Assembly: GCA_047639575.1 (NCBI GenBank) | Contig: JBLIOB010000079.1 | Span: 1-16,074 of the forward strand | DNA from: JBLIOB01 sp047639575 | Lineage (GTDB): Bacteria; Bacteroidota; Bacteroidia; Flavobacteriales_D; Parvicellaceae | Reading direction: 5' to 3' | DNA: 16,074 nucleotides | Shown here: positions 1 through 9,100 of the stretch, piece after piece | Position numbering within the stretch: position 1 is the stretch's first letter | Layout: every line of letters starts with the position of its first letter | Position numbers and translations under genes: made by a program | Notes under the pieces: model-generated | The model's database searches: none | Seen by the model: the letters and a program-made list of their open reading frames with translations, nothing else | What the model was told of the DNA's origin: nothing

Positions 1-584
1 AAGTGACTTCCGCCTTCAATATAATAGTCCGCGGAAACATGTTTATGCGGGAGCGTCCAATCATTAGTACCATGAATATGAACAATACTCGGGTGAATTT
101 CTAGATTTCTCCAATTCAGTAAAGCCATGATACTTTTTCTCAATTGAGCATTCGTGGTATCCTTCATCATGGCTGTTACAATTCTTGCGTTTCCTCCACC
201 TCTTGCGCCTAAAACAAATTTGACCTTCAAAGAAAACCACTTTAACAGTCCACCCCAACCCACGTAATATGCTCTCGAACTCCGAGTTAATTTAATTCTT
301 GGCGGAAACTCTTTGTGTGTTTTTGCACTAGAAACTAAAATTGTAATTCTCGGATATAGAAATTTGGCCATTTCAACAGCAATCATACCGCCAAGCGAAA
401 CACCCAAAAGAGCAAACGGCTCTTCTTGATTTACTTCTTTGGCCATGACTTTAGCATATTCTTGGAGGCTTTTAGCTTCTCCAAAAGGTTGATAATCTAG
501 GTAACAAATTTCATGCGCTGGCAATTTGAAATTTTCAAACAATCGATGGTCTGACCCTACGCCCGGAATTAAGTAGATTTTCAC
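1..584 (-). CDS. Alpha/beta hydrolase, partial (3' end outside window)
   Basis: This reads as an alpha/beta-fold hydrolase of unknown substrate; 194 codons are visible and the last few residues lie beyond the left edge. The start is GTG at 584-582, because an in-frame TAA lies four codons upstream and no ATG lies between. The N-terminus (MKIYLIPGVGSDHRLF) is the usual first strand and oxyanion-hole segment. The nucleophile elbow GVSLGG puts Ser at about residue 63, the acid is probably Asp175 in HGTNDWTLP, and the catalytic His is His194 in GGSH at the window edge. The triad is therefore complete and the enzyme looks intact. It has no signal peptide, so it is probably cytoplasmic. It is transcribed divergently from the secreted protein at 747. 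The fold covers esterases, lipases and thioesterases, so no specific function is claimed. Confidence 0.85.
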   Translation of the reverse strand, partial: MKIYLIPGVGSDHRLFENFKLPAHEICYLDYQPFGEAKSLQEYAKVMAKEVNQEEPFALLGVSLGGMIAVEMAKFLYPRITILVSSAKTHKEFPPRIKLTRSSRAYYVGWGGLLKWFSLKVKFVLGARGGGNARIVTAMMKDTTNAQLRKSIMALLNWRNLEIHPSIVHIHGTNDWTLPHKHVSADYYIEGGSH

Positions 585-746
585 AAGAAAAAATTAACTG
601 CTACGGGCCAATGATACACCATCTTTCAAGGGTAAACAAACGATGATAAAAAAAGGTTCAAAAAAACAAGTTTTGGCACTAAAGTTGGTAAGTTCTTTAT
701 TAGAAAGTAGGTGATTTTCATTTACAACTGTTTAAATAAGTAACTA
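585..746. other. Divergent intergenic region, no clear promoter
   Basis: These 162 bases separate two divergent genes, so a promoter is expected in each direction. I looked for the Bacteroidota pattern (TTG near -33, TAnnTTTG near -7) on both strands and found no convincing pair. The stretch is A/T-rich with poly-A runs at about 647-654 and 660-666. No RNA gene or small reading frame is evident. Confidence 0.4.
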
Positions 747-3173
747 GTGCGAATTTTAATCCTCATCTTATTAATGTTTATAACCGTGGTAAGCCTTGCG
801 CAACCAGCGGCTTGCCCAAACATTAATGCTGGTCCCGATCAAACAATTGATTGCTCGGTTAGCTGCACCGATCTTCACGCTTCCGTGCTTGAAACTGGAC
901 AAACTACCAACTATACTGTTAGTTCTATTCCGTTCGCATCTCCATATCCTACCACTGGTGGAAACACCATTTTTGTCGGGCAAGATGATGTTTGGAGCAA
1001 TTCGATGTCCCTACCGTTCAATTTTTGTTTTTATGGATCGCAGAAAAACCAGGTGGTAATTGGTGCTAATGGGCTTATAACTTTTGATGCTTCAGTTGCA
1101 GGAAGCTATTGTGAATGGAGCTACAATGCCAGTGTGCCATCTTCGTCCTTACAAGGAAATTCCATTATGGGGGCCTATCACGATATTGACCCTTCCGTAA
1201 ACAGTGGTACAGATATTAGCTGGGCAGTTCTTGGAACAGCTCCATGTAGAACTTTTGTCGTGAACTATCATAACGTTGCACATTTTAGCTGCAACTCGGA
1301 AATCACCACGCAACAAATTATTCTTTATGAAACCACCAACATTATTGAAGTGTACATTCACGATAAACCTACCTGTGTTTCTTGGAATGACGGTAATGCG
1401 GTGATCGGAATACAAAATGCAAATGGAACTCAAGGAGTTACTGCTCCTGGAAGAAATACAGGACCTTGGTCTGCGTCAAACGAAGCTTGGCGTTTCACTC
1501 CATCCGGCCCTCCGAATTGGGATGTTAATTGGTTTGATCAATCTGGCACATTTGTCGGCAATGGACTAGATGTACCAAGCGTGTGTATGAATTCAACCAC
1601 AACGTTTGCTGCTGAAATTGTTTACACAAATTGTGATGGATCTACCATGAAGATTGTTGATAGCGTCAAGGTGGAAAAAATAACGTCATTCACGGCAACA
1701 GCCACAGCGACCAACGAATCTTGCTTTAACACTTGTGACGGAGAAATTAATATCTCCACGAGCGGACCCGGAGTTGCTCCTTACACTTTTGATATTGGAA
1801 GCGGACCTCAAGCAAGTTCAACCTTTACTGGACTCTGCGCAGGAACTTATACCGTTGTCGTAACGGACGCACTTGGTTGCATTTTTCAAGTCAGTTCTTT
1901 TGTCGGAGGACCAACTCCATTAGTTATTACCACAACAGACACGATTGTTTGCGCTTCAGGAACAGCGGTCCTCTTCCCTAGTGTAAGCGGAGGTCTAGCC
2001 CCGTACTCCTATTTGTGGGACACTGGAGAAACGACTTCTTCTATTACAGTTTCACCATCTTCACCTAAAGCGTATTGTGTTACAATAACAGACGCAAACG
2101 GATGCGTATCTATTAATACTTGTATGGATGTGGATCTTAGAGGATTAATAACGGCAGATGCTGGGCCTGATCAATCGCTTTGTTTGGGTAGTACGGTTCA
2201 ACTTTCCGCAAGCGCAACGGGAGGAACAGGAAACTATACATACAGTTGGAATCAGGGTTTAGGACTTGGACAAACTAAGTTAGTTTCGCCAAGTTCAGAC
2301 ACAACGTACATGGTAATCATTTATGATGACTGCGAAACTCCTTCAGATACCGACTACGTGTTTGTAGCTGTTATCACCCCTCCCTCAATTACGTTTGAAG
2401 CCGATTACACTACTGGCTGCGCACCATTAACCGTTAAATTCACCAGCACCGGTATTCCAGCTGGCGCAACTTGCACCTGGACCTTTGGCGATGGTAGCAC
2501 AAGCAATGACTTCCAAACTACAAGTTATGTATACACTAAAGGAGGGTGTCATACGGTGGGATTGTCAATTACCACGACAGATGGCTGCATTATTTCATAT
2601 GAAATTGAAGATTATGTATGTCCCGAGGCTTCTCCAATTGCAGCATTTTCCTGGAACCCTCATCTTCCTTCAATTTTCGACTCTCGAGTTTGGTTAAGAA
2701 ATGCCAGTATTGGCGCAGTAAGTTATGAGTGGATCATAACTGTGGACGGAAATGAAACAAGATTTTATACGGAGAATGCGCAGTTCGAATTCCCTTCAGT
2801 TGAACCTGGAACTTATCAAGTTTGCCTAATTGCCACTAATAGTTCGGGGTGTAGCAATATGATTTGTCAGGACATTAAAGTAGTGGACGATGTTCATGTC
2901 TTTATTCCAAATGCATTTACTCCAGACGGAGATGGACGCAACGACATTTTCACCCCAATTCTTTCTCAGCCAGAAATCTCAGATTACGAGTTTATTATTT
3001 TCGACCGGTGGGGACAGCAACTTTTTTCTTCAACAAGAATGGGTGAAGGATGGGATGGAACCAACCATGGAGATCAATTACCAATTGGCGTTTATGTCTG
3101 GATGATTAGACTTAAAAAAGAATGGAATAACGAGTACAAAGACCTTAAAGGTCATGTAACTATAGTTAGGTAG
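747..3173 (+). CDS. Secreted PKD/SprB-repeat protein with type IX secretion type B sorting domain
   Basis: A large cell-surface or secreted protein of 808 residues, probably exported by Sec and then by the type IX secretion system (T9SS). The start is GTG at 747, directly preceded in frame by TAA at 741-743. Residues 1-19 are a signal peptide (MRILILILLMFITVVSLAQ). Residues about 85-255 form a beta-rich NIDO-like region with FNFCFYG and the later GAYHDIDPS. Residues about 313-390 resemble an SprB repeat (ESCFNTCDGEI, then GTYTVVVTDALGC). Two similar Ig/PKD-like units follow at about 391-460 and 468-542, then a PKD domain at about 548-625 (CTWTFGDGS). Residues about 715-808 are the T9SS type B sorting domain: FIPNAFTPDGDGRNDIF, FDRWGQQLF, GWDG and PIGVYVW. 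Many paired cysteines fit an extracellular location. The family includes gliding adhesins and secreted enzymes; no catalytic domain is visible, so an adhesive role is inferred. No secretion-system gene lies nearby. Confidence 0.93.
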   Translation: MRILILILLMFITVVSLAQPAACPNINAGPDQTIDCSVSCTDLHASVLETGQTTNYTVSSIPFASPYPTTGGNTIFVGQDDVWSNSMSLPFNFCFYGSQKNQVVIGANGLITFDASVAGSYCEWSYNASVPSSSLQGNSIMGAYHDIDPSVNSGTDISWAVLGTAPCRTFVVNYHNVAHFSCNSEITTQQIILYETTNIIEVYIHDKPTCVSWNDGNAVIGIQNANGTQGVTAPGRNTGPWSASNEAWRFTPSGPPNWDVNWFDQSGTFVGNGLDVPSVCMNSTTTFAAEIVYTNCDGSTMKIVDSVKVEKITSFTATATATNESCFNTCDGEINISTSGPGVAPYTFDIGSGPQASSTFTGLCAGTYTVVVTDALGCIFQVSSFVGGPTPLVITTTDTIVCASGTAVLFPSVSGGLAPYSYLWDTGETTSSITVSPSSPKAYCVTITDANGCVSINTCMDVDLRGLITADAGPDQSLCLGSTVQLSASATGGTGNYTYSWNQGLGLGQTKLVSPSSDTTYMVIIYDDCETPSDTDYVFVAVITPPSITFEADYTTGCAPLTVKFTSTGIPAGATCTWTFGDGSTSNDFQTTSYVYTKGGCHTVGLSITTTDGCIISYEIEDYVCPEASPIAAFSWNPHLPSIFDSRVWLRNASIGAVSYEWIITVDGNETRFYTENAQFEFPSVEPGTYQVCLIATNSSGCSNMICQDIKVVDDVHVFIPNAFTPDGDGRNDIFTPILSQPEISDYEFIIFDRWGQQLFSSTRMGEGWDGTNHGDQLPIGVYVWMIRLKKEWNNEYKDLKGHVTIVR

Positions 3174-3229
3174 GAACTGTAAAGTTGCAGTTCAATCAAT
3201 TTTTAGAATTCAATAGTATAAGTTCCTAC
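3170..3229. terminator. Inverted repeat between convergent genes, possible bidirectional terminator
   Basis: Two perfect 9-base arms, GTAGGAACT at 3170-3178 and its complement AGTTCCTAC at 3221-3229, enclose 42 bases between the two convergent genes. The left arm includes the stop codon of the secreted protein, and the right arm lies in the last codons of hutH. A smaller alternative hairpin (GAACTG 3174-3179 with CAGTTC 3188-3193) shares the left arm and is followed by a short T run at about 3200-3204. The two folds exclude each other. A role in termination is inferred from position only, since the arms are GC-poor and the T run is weak. Confidence 0.35.
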
Positions 3230-4696
3230 GAATGAAATGGCCTTTTTCATTTGGACATGCATGATAATATCATCCTTTACAAAAGGAACAACATTTAGAA
3301 ACTCGCTTGCCAATTTTTCTATTGTATCCGAAGACTTTAATGGTTTCCTAAACTGCAAACCTTGCACTCCGTTAAACAATTCTATACCTAGTAATTTTTC
3401 CACATTATTTACCACTAGAAAGCACTTGGTGGCAGCATTCGCGCCCATGCTCACATGATCTTCTTGTCCGTTTGAAGAATCAATTGTGTCTACAGATGCA
3501 GGAGTGCACAACTGCTTATTCTGACTTACAATTGAAGCCGCTGAATACTGCGGAATCATGAACCCTGAATTCAAACCAGGATTCGCTACTAAAAATGGAG
3601 GCAACCCTCTCAATCCTCCAATTAACTTATAGGTTCTTCGTTCTGAAATACTACCTAACTCTGCAATTGCTATAGCTAAATAATCAAGGTTAATAGCTAA
3701 CGGTTGACCATGAAAATTTCCTGCAGAAACGATTTGATCCTCATCTGGGAAAATAGTCGGGTTATCGGTAACGGCATTGATCTCGTTCTCAAAAACAGAT
3801 TTAATATGAGTCAAAGCATCTTTGGTCGCCCCGTGAACTTGTGGCATACATCTGAACGAGTAAGGGTCTTGAACATGTGTTTTCTCTTGCTCGATTAACT
3901 CACTTCCTTGAAGATAATTCCAAATATTTACAGCCGTTTCTATTTGCCCTTTATGGTTTCTTATTTCATGTACATTCCTTCTAAATGGCTCAGGGCGGCC
4001 GTCATATGCTTCTAACGAAACCGTTCCGATTAAATCGGCCATGTTAGACAAATGAATCCCTTTCAATAGATTCCAACACCCATAAGCGCTCATGAATTGA
4101 GTCCCGTTCAATAAAGCCAAGCCTTCTTTAGATTGTAAAACGATCGGTTTCCATCCAAAATTTTCTAATACATCAGAAGCAGTTTTACGCATCCCTTGGT
4201 GAATCACTTCACCCATACCAATTAATGCCAGAGACATATTTGCCAATGGCGCCAAATCTCCAGACGCTCCTAAAGATCCTTGTTGGTAAATTACTGGATA
4301 TATCCCTTCATTTAAAAAATCTAACAATCTTTGAACTGTTGCTAATTGAGCTCCAGAGTGGCCATAAGACAAACCTTGTGCTTTCAAAAACAACATTAAT
4401 CTAACGATGTCTTGAGGTACCTCATCACCCATTCCACAGGCATGAGATTTTACTAAATTCTCTTGGAGCTGTCCTAGGTCATTTTTTGAAATGGTTTCAC
4501 TATAAAGAGAGCCAAAACCAGTATTTATTCCGTAAATAGGAGCATCTGATTCTTCCATCTTCCTATCGAGATAATCTCGACATTTTTGAATTTTTTTGAC
4601 CGAATCTCCAGACAATTCAATTTTGTAATCTCCAAATACAATCTCTTGTAATTTTTCAACGGTCAAATACTCACTATTGATTTGATGTACGCTCAT
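3203..4696 (-). CDS. hutH: Histidine ammonia-lyase
   Basis: This enzyme removes ammonia from L-histidine to give urocanate, the first step of histidine breakdown, in the cytoplasm. Its 497 residues fit the aromatic amino acid lyase family. Ala144-Ser145-Gly146 in GSLGASGDLAPLA cyclise to form the MIO electrophilic cofactor. The catalytic Tyr55 region (YGINTGFG) and the late motif GQEDHVSMG are present. The segment NLVKSHACG (Ser84-His85) is the pattern of histidine-specific members rather than tyrosine or phenylalanine lyases, so histidine is the likely substrate; this is inferred from the motif. The ATG at 4696-4694 shares one base with the stop of the upstream hisS (TAATG), which suggests translational coupling. 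No hutU, hutI or hutG is visible here, so the rest of the pathway, if present, lies elsewhere. It faces the secreted-protein gene tail to tail. Confidence 0.93.
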   Translation of the reverse strand: MSVHQINSEYLTVEKLQEIVFGDYKIELSGDSVKKIQKCRDYLDRKMEESDAPIYGINTGFGSLYSETISKNDLGQLQENLVKSHACGMGDEVPQDIVRLMLFLKAQGLSYGHSGAQLATVQRLLDFLNEGIYPVIYQQGSLGASGDLAPLANMSLALIGMGEVIHQGMRKTASDVLENFGWKPIVLQSKEGLALLNGTQFMSAYGCWNLLKGIHLSNMADLIGTVSLEAYDGRPEPFRRNVHEIRNHKGQIETAVNIWNYLQGSELIEQEKTHVQDPYSFRCMPQVHGATKDALTHIKSVFENEINAVTDNPTIFPDEDQIVSAGNFHGQPLAINLDYLAIAIAELGSISERRTYKLIGGLRGLPPFLVANPGLNSGFMIPQYSAASIVSQNKQLCTPASVDTIDSSNGQEDHVSMGANAATKCFLVVNNVEKLLGIELFNGVQGLQFRKPLKSSDTIEKLASEFLNVVPFVKDDIIMHVQMKKAISFVGTYTIEF

Positions 4697-4698
4697 TA
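4694..4698 (-). promoter_or_regulatory. TAATG stop/start overlap joining hisS and hutH
   Basis: Read on the minus strand, the hisS stop TAA (4698-4696) and the hutH start ATG (4696-4694) share one A. Such overlaps usually allow terminating ribosomes to restart on the next gene, which is how coupling is inferred. This also fixes the hutH start, because no other start is as well placed. Confidence 0.7.
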
Positions 4699-6063
4699 TT
4701 TAATTTGATTAATCAATTCATCAATGGTCAAGTTACTTTGTTCACCTGTACTCATTTCCTTTATTCGAATTGTTCCTGTTTCCATTTCGTCCGAACCAAC
4801 CATGGCAACATACTTAATTCCTTTCTGATCAGCATAGTTCATTTGCTTCTTCATCTTGACTGAAGATGGATATATTTCAGAATTTATATCAGCTTCTCTA
4901 CATTGTTTCAGTAGTCCCAAACTATACTTCGCTTCTTCATCTCCAAAATTGAGAAAAAGAATTTGAGTCGTTTCTTCAGATGTTTCTGGAAATAATTCCA
5001 GCTCATTCATCACATCGTAAATACGATCTGCGCCAAATGATATACCAACTCCGGAAACATCTTTCAATCCAAATATTCCGGTAAGGTCATCGTATCTACC
5101 TCCTCCACAAATTGAGCCCATATCAACTCCATTTGCTTTCACTTCAAAAATCGCGCCTGTGTAGTAGTTAAGGCCTCTGGCCAGAGTCACATCAAATTCT
5201 AACGATGCTTTTTTCAAGCCTAAGTCTTCAATTTGACTCAATACAAACTCCAGCTCTTCAATACCTGCAGTCCCTATTTCAGAATCCTGAAGCATGCTTC
5301 TCATTGAGGCAATCGTTTCTTGATTGCTTCCTTTTAAAGCAAATAGAGGTCTAATTTTCTCAACAGAAGAATCCGCTATACCACGTTCCAAAAGTTCTTT
5401 AACCACACCATCTTCACCGATCTTATCCAATTTGTCGATCGCCACAGTCATGTCGATTATTTTATCCGCTTCTCCAGTAATTTCAGCAATCCCAGTCAAT
5501 ATTTTACGGTTATTAATCTTGATCGTAAATTCTGGAATGCCCAACTTAAATAAAGCTTCATCGAAAAGTTGAACTAATTCCACTTCATATAACAATGAAT
5601 TAGATCCCACTACATCAGCATCGCACTGGTAAAACTCTCTATATCTACCTTTTTGCGGACGGTCTGCTCTCCAGACCGGCTGGATTTGGTATCGTTTAAA
5701 TGGAAATGAAATATCGTTTTGATGCTGAACTACGAACCGAGCAAATGGCACAGTAAGGTCATATCTAAGTCCTTGCTCACATAATAAATGTTCAATCTTT
5801 CCTTGAGACATGTCAGCTTTACTTACTTGATCTAATCCTCTCGCAAGCTTATCTCCCCTGTCTAAAACCTTGAATATCAATCGATCGCCTTCTTCTCCGT
5901 ACTTACCAGTTAATGTCGAAAGTTTCTCCATTGCGGGAGTTTCAATTGGCAAAAAACCATACTTTTTAAAACATGATTTTATTGTGTCAAAAATGTAATT
6001 TCTGCGTACCATAACAGAAGGCGAGAAATCTCTGGTTCCTTTAGGAATTGATGGCTTATTCAT
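4696..6063 (-). CDS. hisS: Histidine--tRNA ligase
   Basis: A class II aminoacyl-tRNA synthetase that charges tRNA-His with histidine, using ATP. Its 455 residues are near the usual length for the bacterial enzyme. The N-terminus KGTRDFSP is typical of the family. RYDLTVPFARF lies at about 100-110, motif 2 runs through QPVWRADRPQKGRYREFYQC at about 128-147, and the histidine-specific LARGLNYYTG loop is at 294-303. GSICGGGRYDDL follows at 316-327 and motif 3 (GVGISFGADRI) at about 338-348. A C-terminal anticodon-binding domain covers about 365-455. All key motifs are present, so it should be functional. It is the first gene of a two-gene unit with hutH and is divergent from the cyclase at 6197. 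Confidence 0.97.
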   Translation of the reverse strand: MNKPSIPKGTRDFSPSVMVRRNYIFDTIKSCFKKYGFLPIETPAMEKLSTLTGKYGEEGDRLIFKVLDRGDKLARGLDQVSKADMSQGKIEHLLCEQGLRYDLTVPFARFVVQHQNDISFPFKRYQIQPVWRADRPQKGRYREFYQCDADVVGSNSLLYEVELVQLFDEALFKLGIPEFTIKINNRKILTGIAEITGEADKIIDMTVAIDKLDKIGEDGVVKELLERGIADSSVEKIRPLFALKGSNQETIASMRSMLQDSEIGTAGIEELEFVLSQIEDLGLKKASLEFDVTLARGLNYYTGAIFEVKANGVDMGSICGGGRYDDLTGIFGLKDVSGVGISFGADRIYDVMNELELFPETSEETTQILFLNFGDEEAKYSLGLLKQCREADINSEIYPSSVKMKKQMNYADQKGIKYVAMVGSDEMETGTIRIKEMSTGEQSNLTIDELINQIK

Positions 6064-6123
6064 TTACATTGGTTTTGTTCAAAATTCAGACCCATCGTTG
6101 AATTTTAAATTTTGTGATCTCGC

Positions 6124-6131
6124 CAAAATTA
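6124..6131 (-). promoter_or_regulatory. Possible -7 promoter element for hisS-hutH
   Basis: On the minus strand these bases read TAATTTTG, an exact match to the Bacteroidota -7 consensus TAnnTTTG, 60 bases upstream of the hisS ATG. I found no TTG at the expected -33 spacing, so only half of the expected promoter is supported, and chance matches are common in AT-rich DNA. Confidence 0.3.
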
Positions 6132-6196
6132 ATTTTTTTCGCGCAGCTATAGCACATTCCGTAACAGGATATTTATAAAAGATATTTGAACCACAG

Positions 6197-9100
6197 ATGT
6201 TAAAAGGATTTTTACTCTTATTGTTAGGACTAATGTGTGTCTCAATCCACGCGCAGGATGGTCACTTATTTGTAACAAATTTCTCACTTCAAGATCAGAA
6301 CATTGGAAATTTAAATTATTCCATTTGCCAAGATGCAAAAGGCAATATGCTTTTTGCTAATCAGCGTGGTATTTTCATTTTTGATGGTAAGACTTGGGAG
6401 TTCATTGAAACAGACGGAGTGCCTCTTAGTTTAGAATACTATGCTGTAACAGATCAAATTTTTGTTGGATGCATTGGCGATTATGGATACTTAAAGCCAG
6501 GAGATTTTAACAACTATTCTTATCAATCACTAAACGTAAACCATGATTCAATAGGTGGTGTTGGACAGATTCTCATTGAGGATTCAACAATCTCATTTTG
6601 TTCCCATTTTCAAGTTATCAGCCATTCTCTATCAAACCTCGAAGCTTCTCCTGAAGTTTTTAAGTTAGACGGCATACGATTTTTCGGTTGCTTTAAAACG
6701 CATGAAGGGATCATGGTTAATATTCCTAATCAAGGATTTCGAAATCTATCCTCTAACTCTAATTTGTCCGACACTACTGGGCAATTTTTGTCGGAGGATT
6801 ATATAGTTTATAGCGAAGTTGTAAATGAGAACTACACTTTAATCGCGACCGAAGAGCGGCTTTATAAATTTGAAAATCATCAAATTAAAGCAATTGGTGG
6901 TGACGTGGCCAATTATTTGGACGAACAGGTAATCACGACAGGTTTAAATTTAAATAGTAAAACAACCGTAATTGGAACTCTTTCTGGTGGAGTTGTTTTT
7001 ATTGACAAACAAACAGGGGATGCAATTCATACTCTAAACTATCAAACCGGCTTACCTGATGATGAAATATTTGCTATTTCTAAGGATGCTCAAGGAGGTG
7101 TATGGGTAGCTCACCCTAATGGCTTTACCAGAGTCAGCTATAATTTGCCTCTTAGAAACTATCACACTTATCCAGGGATAGAAGGAAATTTTCAGGATCT
7201 CGCCCATTATGATGACAAACTGTTTATAGCAACTAGTGAAGGTCTCTTTTACTTAGAGGAAGTTAAAGAGTTTGAAGAAATCATGCTTTATATTGAAGTT
7301 TTAACCGAAGTACCTGTTGGATCTGAGGACAATCAGAAGTACTCACATGTTGAAGCTGCTTATGCGCTTAATTCAAAAATTGATACAACCGCTGATTCAC
7401 AAGAAAGAACCTTTATACAAAACATAAAACAGCGGAAACAAAAACGGAAAGAAGAGAGACAGAACAGAAAGGAAAAACGTAGAAAGGACAAAGAAAATGG
7501 GTTAAAAAACGTTCCAGACCCAACAATTGACCCACAAACGAGTAAACCAGTCAACACATTGGCTCCAATAAATAATGATCCTGTTTCTAACCCACAAACA
7601 AAGTTTAAACAAATCAAAACTCAAGAACAAAAAAAAATATATGCACTTCAATCCGTTACCCATGCTTATAAGAAAATTGAGCATTTAGATAAAAAAGTTA
7701 AGGATATCGAGCCCCTTGGAGTTCATGGTTTATTAATTGCGAGTACCGATGGTTTACACATTTTAAAGGGCGAGCAATTTCTAACTTTATTGGAGGGCGA
7801 GCAAGTCAATTTCATTGAAAAAACTCGACAAGAAAACGGGTTTTACGTAGCAACTAACAGTGGAATTAAAAAATTTACAAAAAAAGAAGAGACTTGGGAA
7901 ATCATTGATCTTATCGAAGGCAGACCATTTTATTCGATTCTTACAGAGCACGAAAACTCGTTTTGGGCGGGAACGGATGATGCTGTATTCCATATTACTT
8001 ATACAGATAGCTCGATTGTTGAATCAAAACGGTTTCCAATTGAAAGTTATTTTAATGAACGGGTATTAACTAGAAACGTATTCAATAGACCATATTTTAT
8101 GTTATCTACAGGACTTCATTACTATGATAAAGCTGGAGATTCCATAGTCGCAAATCTAGATTTGAAATCTAAATGGAGAGGCTCATTCGACTATATCGCT
8201 AACCAAGATGAAATCACCTGGGTCTATAATGGCTCGCATTGGAAATTTTTAAGTAATGGGGTTTTTCTTCCGGATGAAGCGCTACAGTTCCTGAACATTT
8301 TTGACGACATCCAAAGTATCTACATGGATGCGGAAAAGAATTTATGGGTAGTGAATTCCAACCAGATTCATAAAATATTGCACAAAGACTTAAAGAATTA
8401 TTCTACTGATTTTCAAGTCTACTTAAAAAATGCGTGGAATGATAGTAAATCTATATTTTCAACAGATAATGCGTTACTCTCTTATGATGAAAACGCTGTT
8501 GAATTTGAACTTTCAGCCCCTTTCTACTTGAAAGCAAACAATACACGTTACCAATATCTTGTTGAGGGCTTAATGGACGAATGGTCGAACTGGAGCGACA
8601 ATCATCATTTCTATTTGCCGTATGTTCCGCCAGGAAATTATAAACTTAAAATTCGAGCTAAAAACGCGTTCGGCAAACATTCAAACGAACTTGAATTTGA
8701 CTTTGCTGTAGACACGCCTTTTTATAAAACATGGTGGTTCATCTTAATATGCATTGTCATAGTTATTTTCCTACTTTTTCAAGCGGTAAAACTGAGGAGT
8801 AAAAACTTGAAGCGTAAAAACGATTTATTAGAAAATAAAATTAAACAAAGAACCCAGCAACTTCAAGAAGAGAAAAGTAAATCAGAGGAATTACTACTGA
8901 ACATATTACCCGCAGAAGTCGCTGAAGAACTTAAACAAAAAGGTAAATCGGCTCCAAGAAATTATGAATCAGCAAGTGTTTTATTTACAGATTTCGTTGG
9001 ATTCACTGCTACTTCAGCCAAAATGGAACCTGGTGAGTTAATTAAGAAGTTGGATACTTATTTTATTGAATTTGATAAGATTACTTCTCGTTACGGGATT

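Noticed and set aside
64..258. Open frame on the minus strand
   Set aside because: It is a shifted frame inside the alpha/beta hydrolase, whose own frame carries the GxSxG, Asp and His motifs.
3203..4696. Tyrosine or phenylalanine ammonia-lyase (pigment pathway)
   Set aside because: The selectivity segment reads NLVKSHACG, the histidine-type pattern, and no aryl polyene or flexirubin genes are nearby.
6181..6188. GATATTTG as a -7 promoter for the cyclase
   Set aside because: One mismatch to TAnnTTTG, only eight bases before the ATG, and no TTG at -33.
7360..7617. Minus-strand frames opposite the cyclase
   Set aside because: They mirror the Lys/Arg-rich coding strand, giving Phe/Leu/Ser-rich shadow proteins with no independent support.
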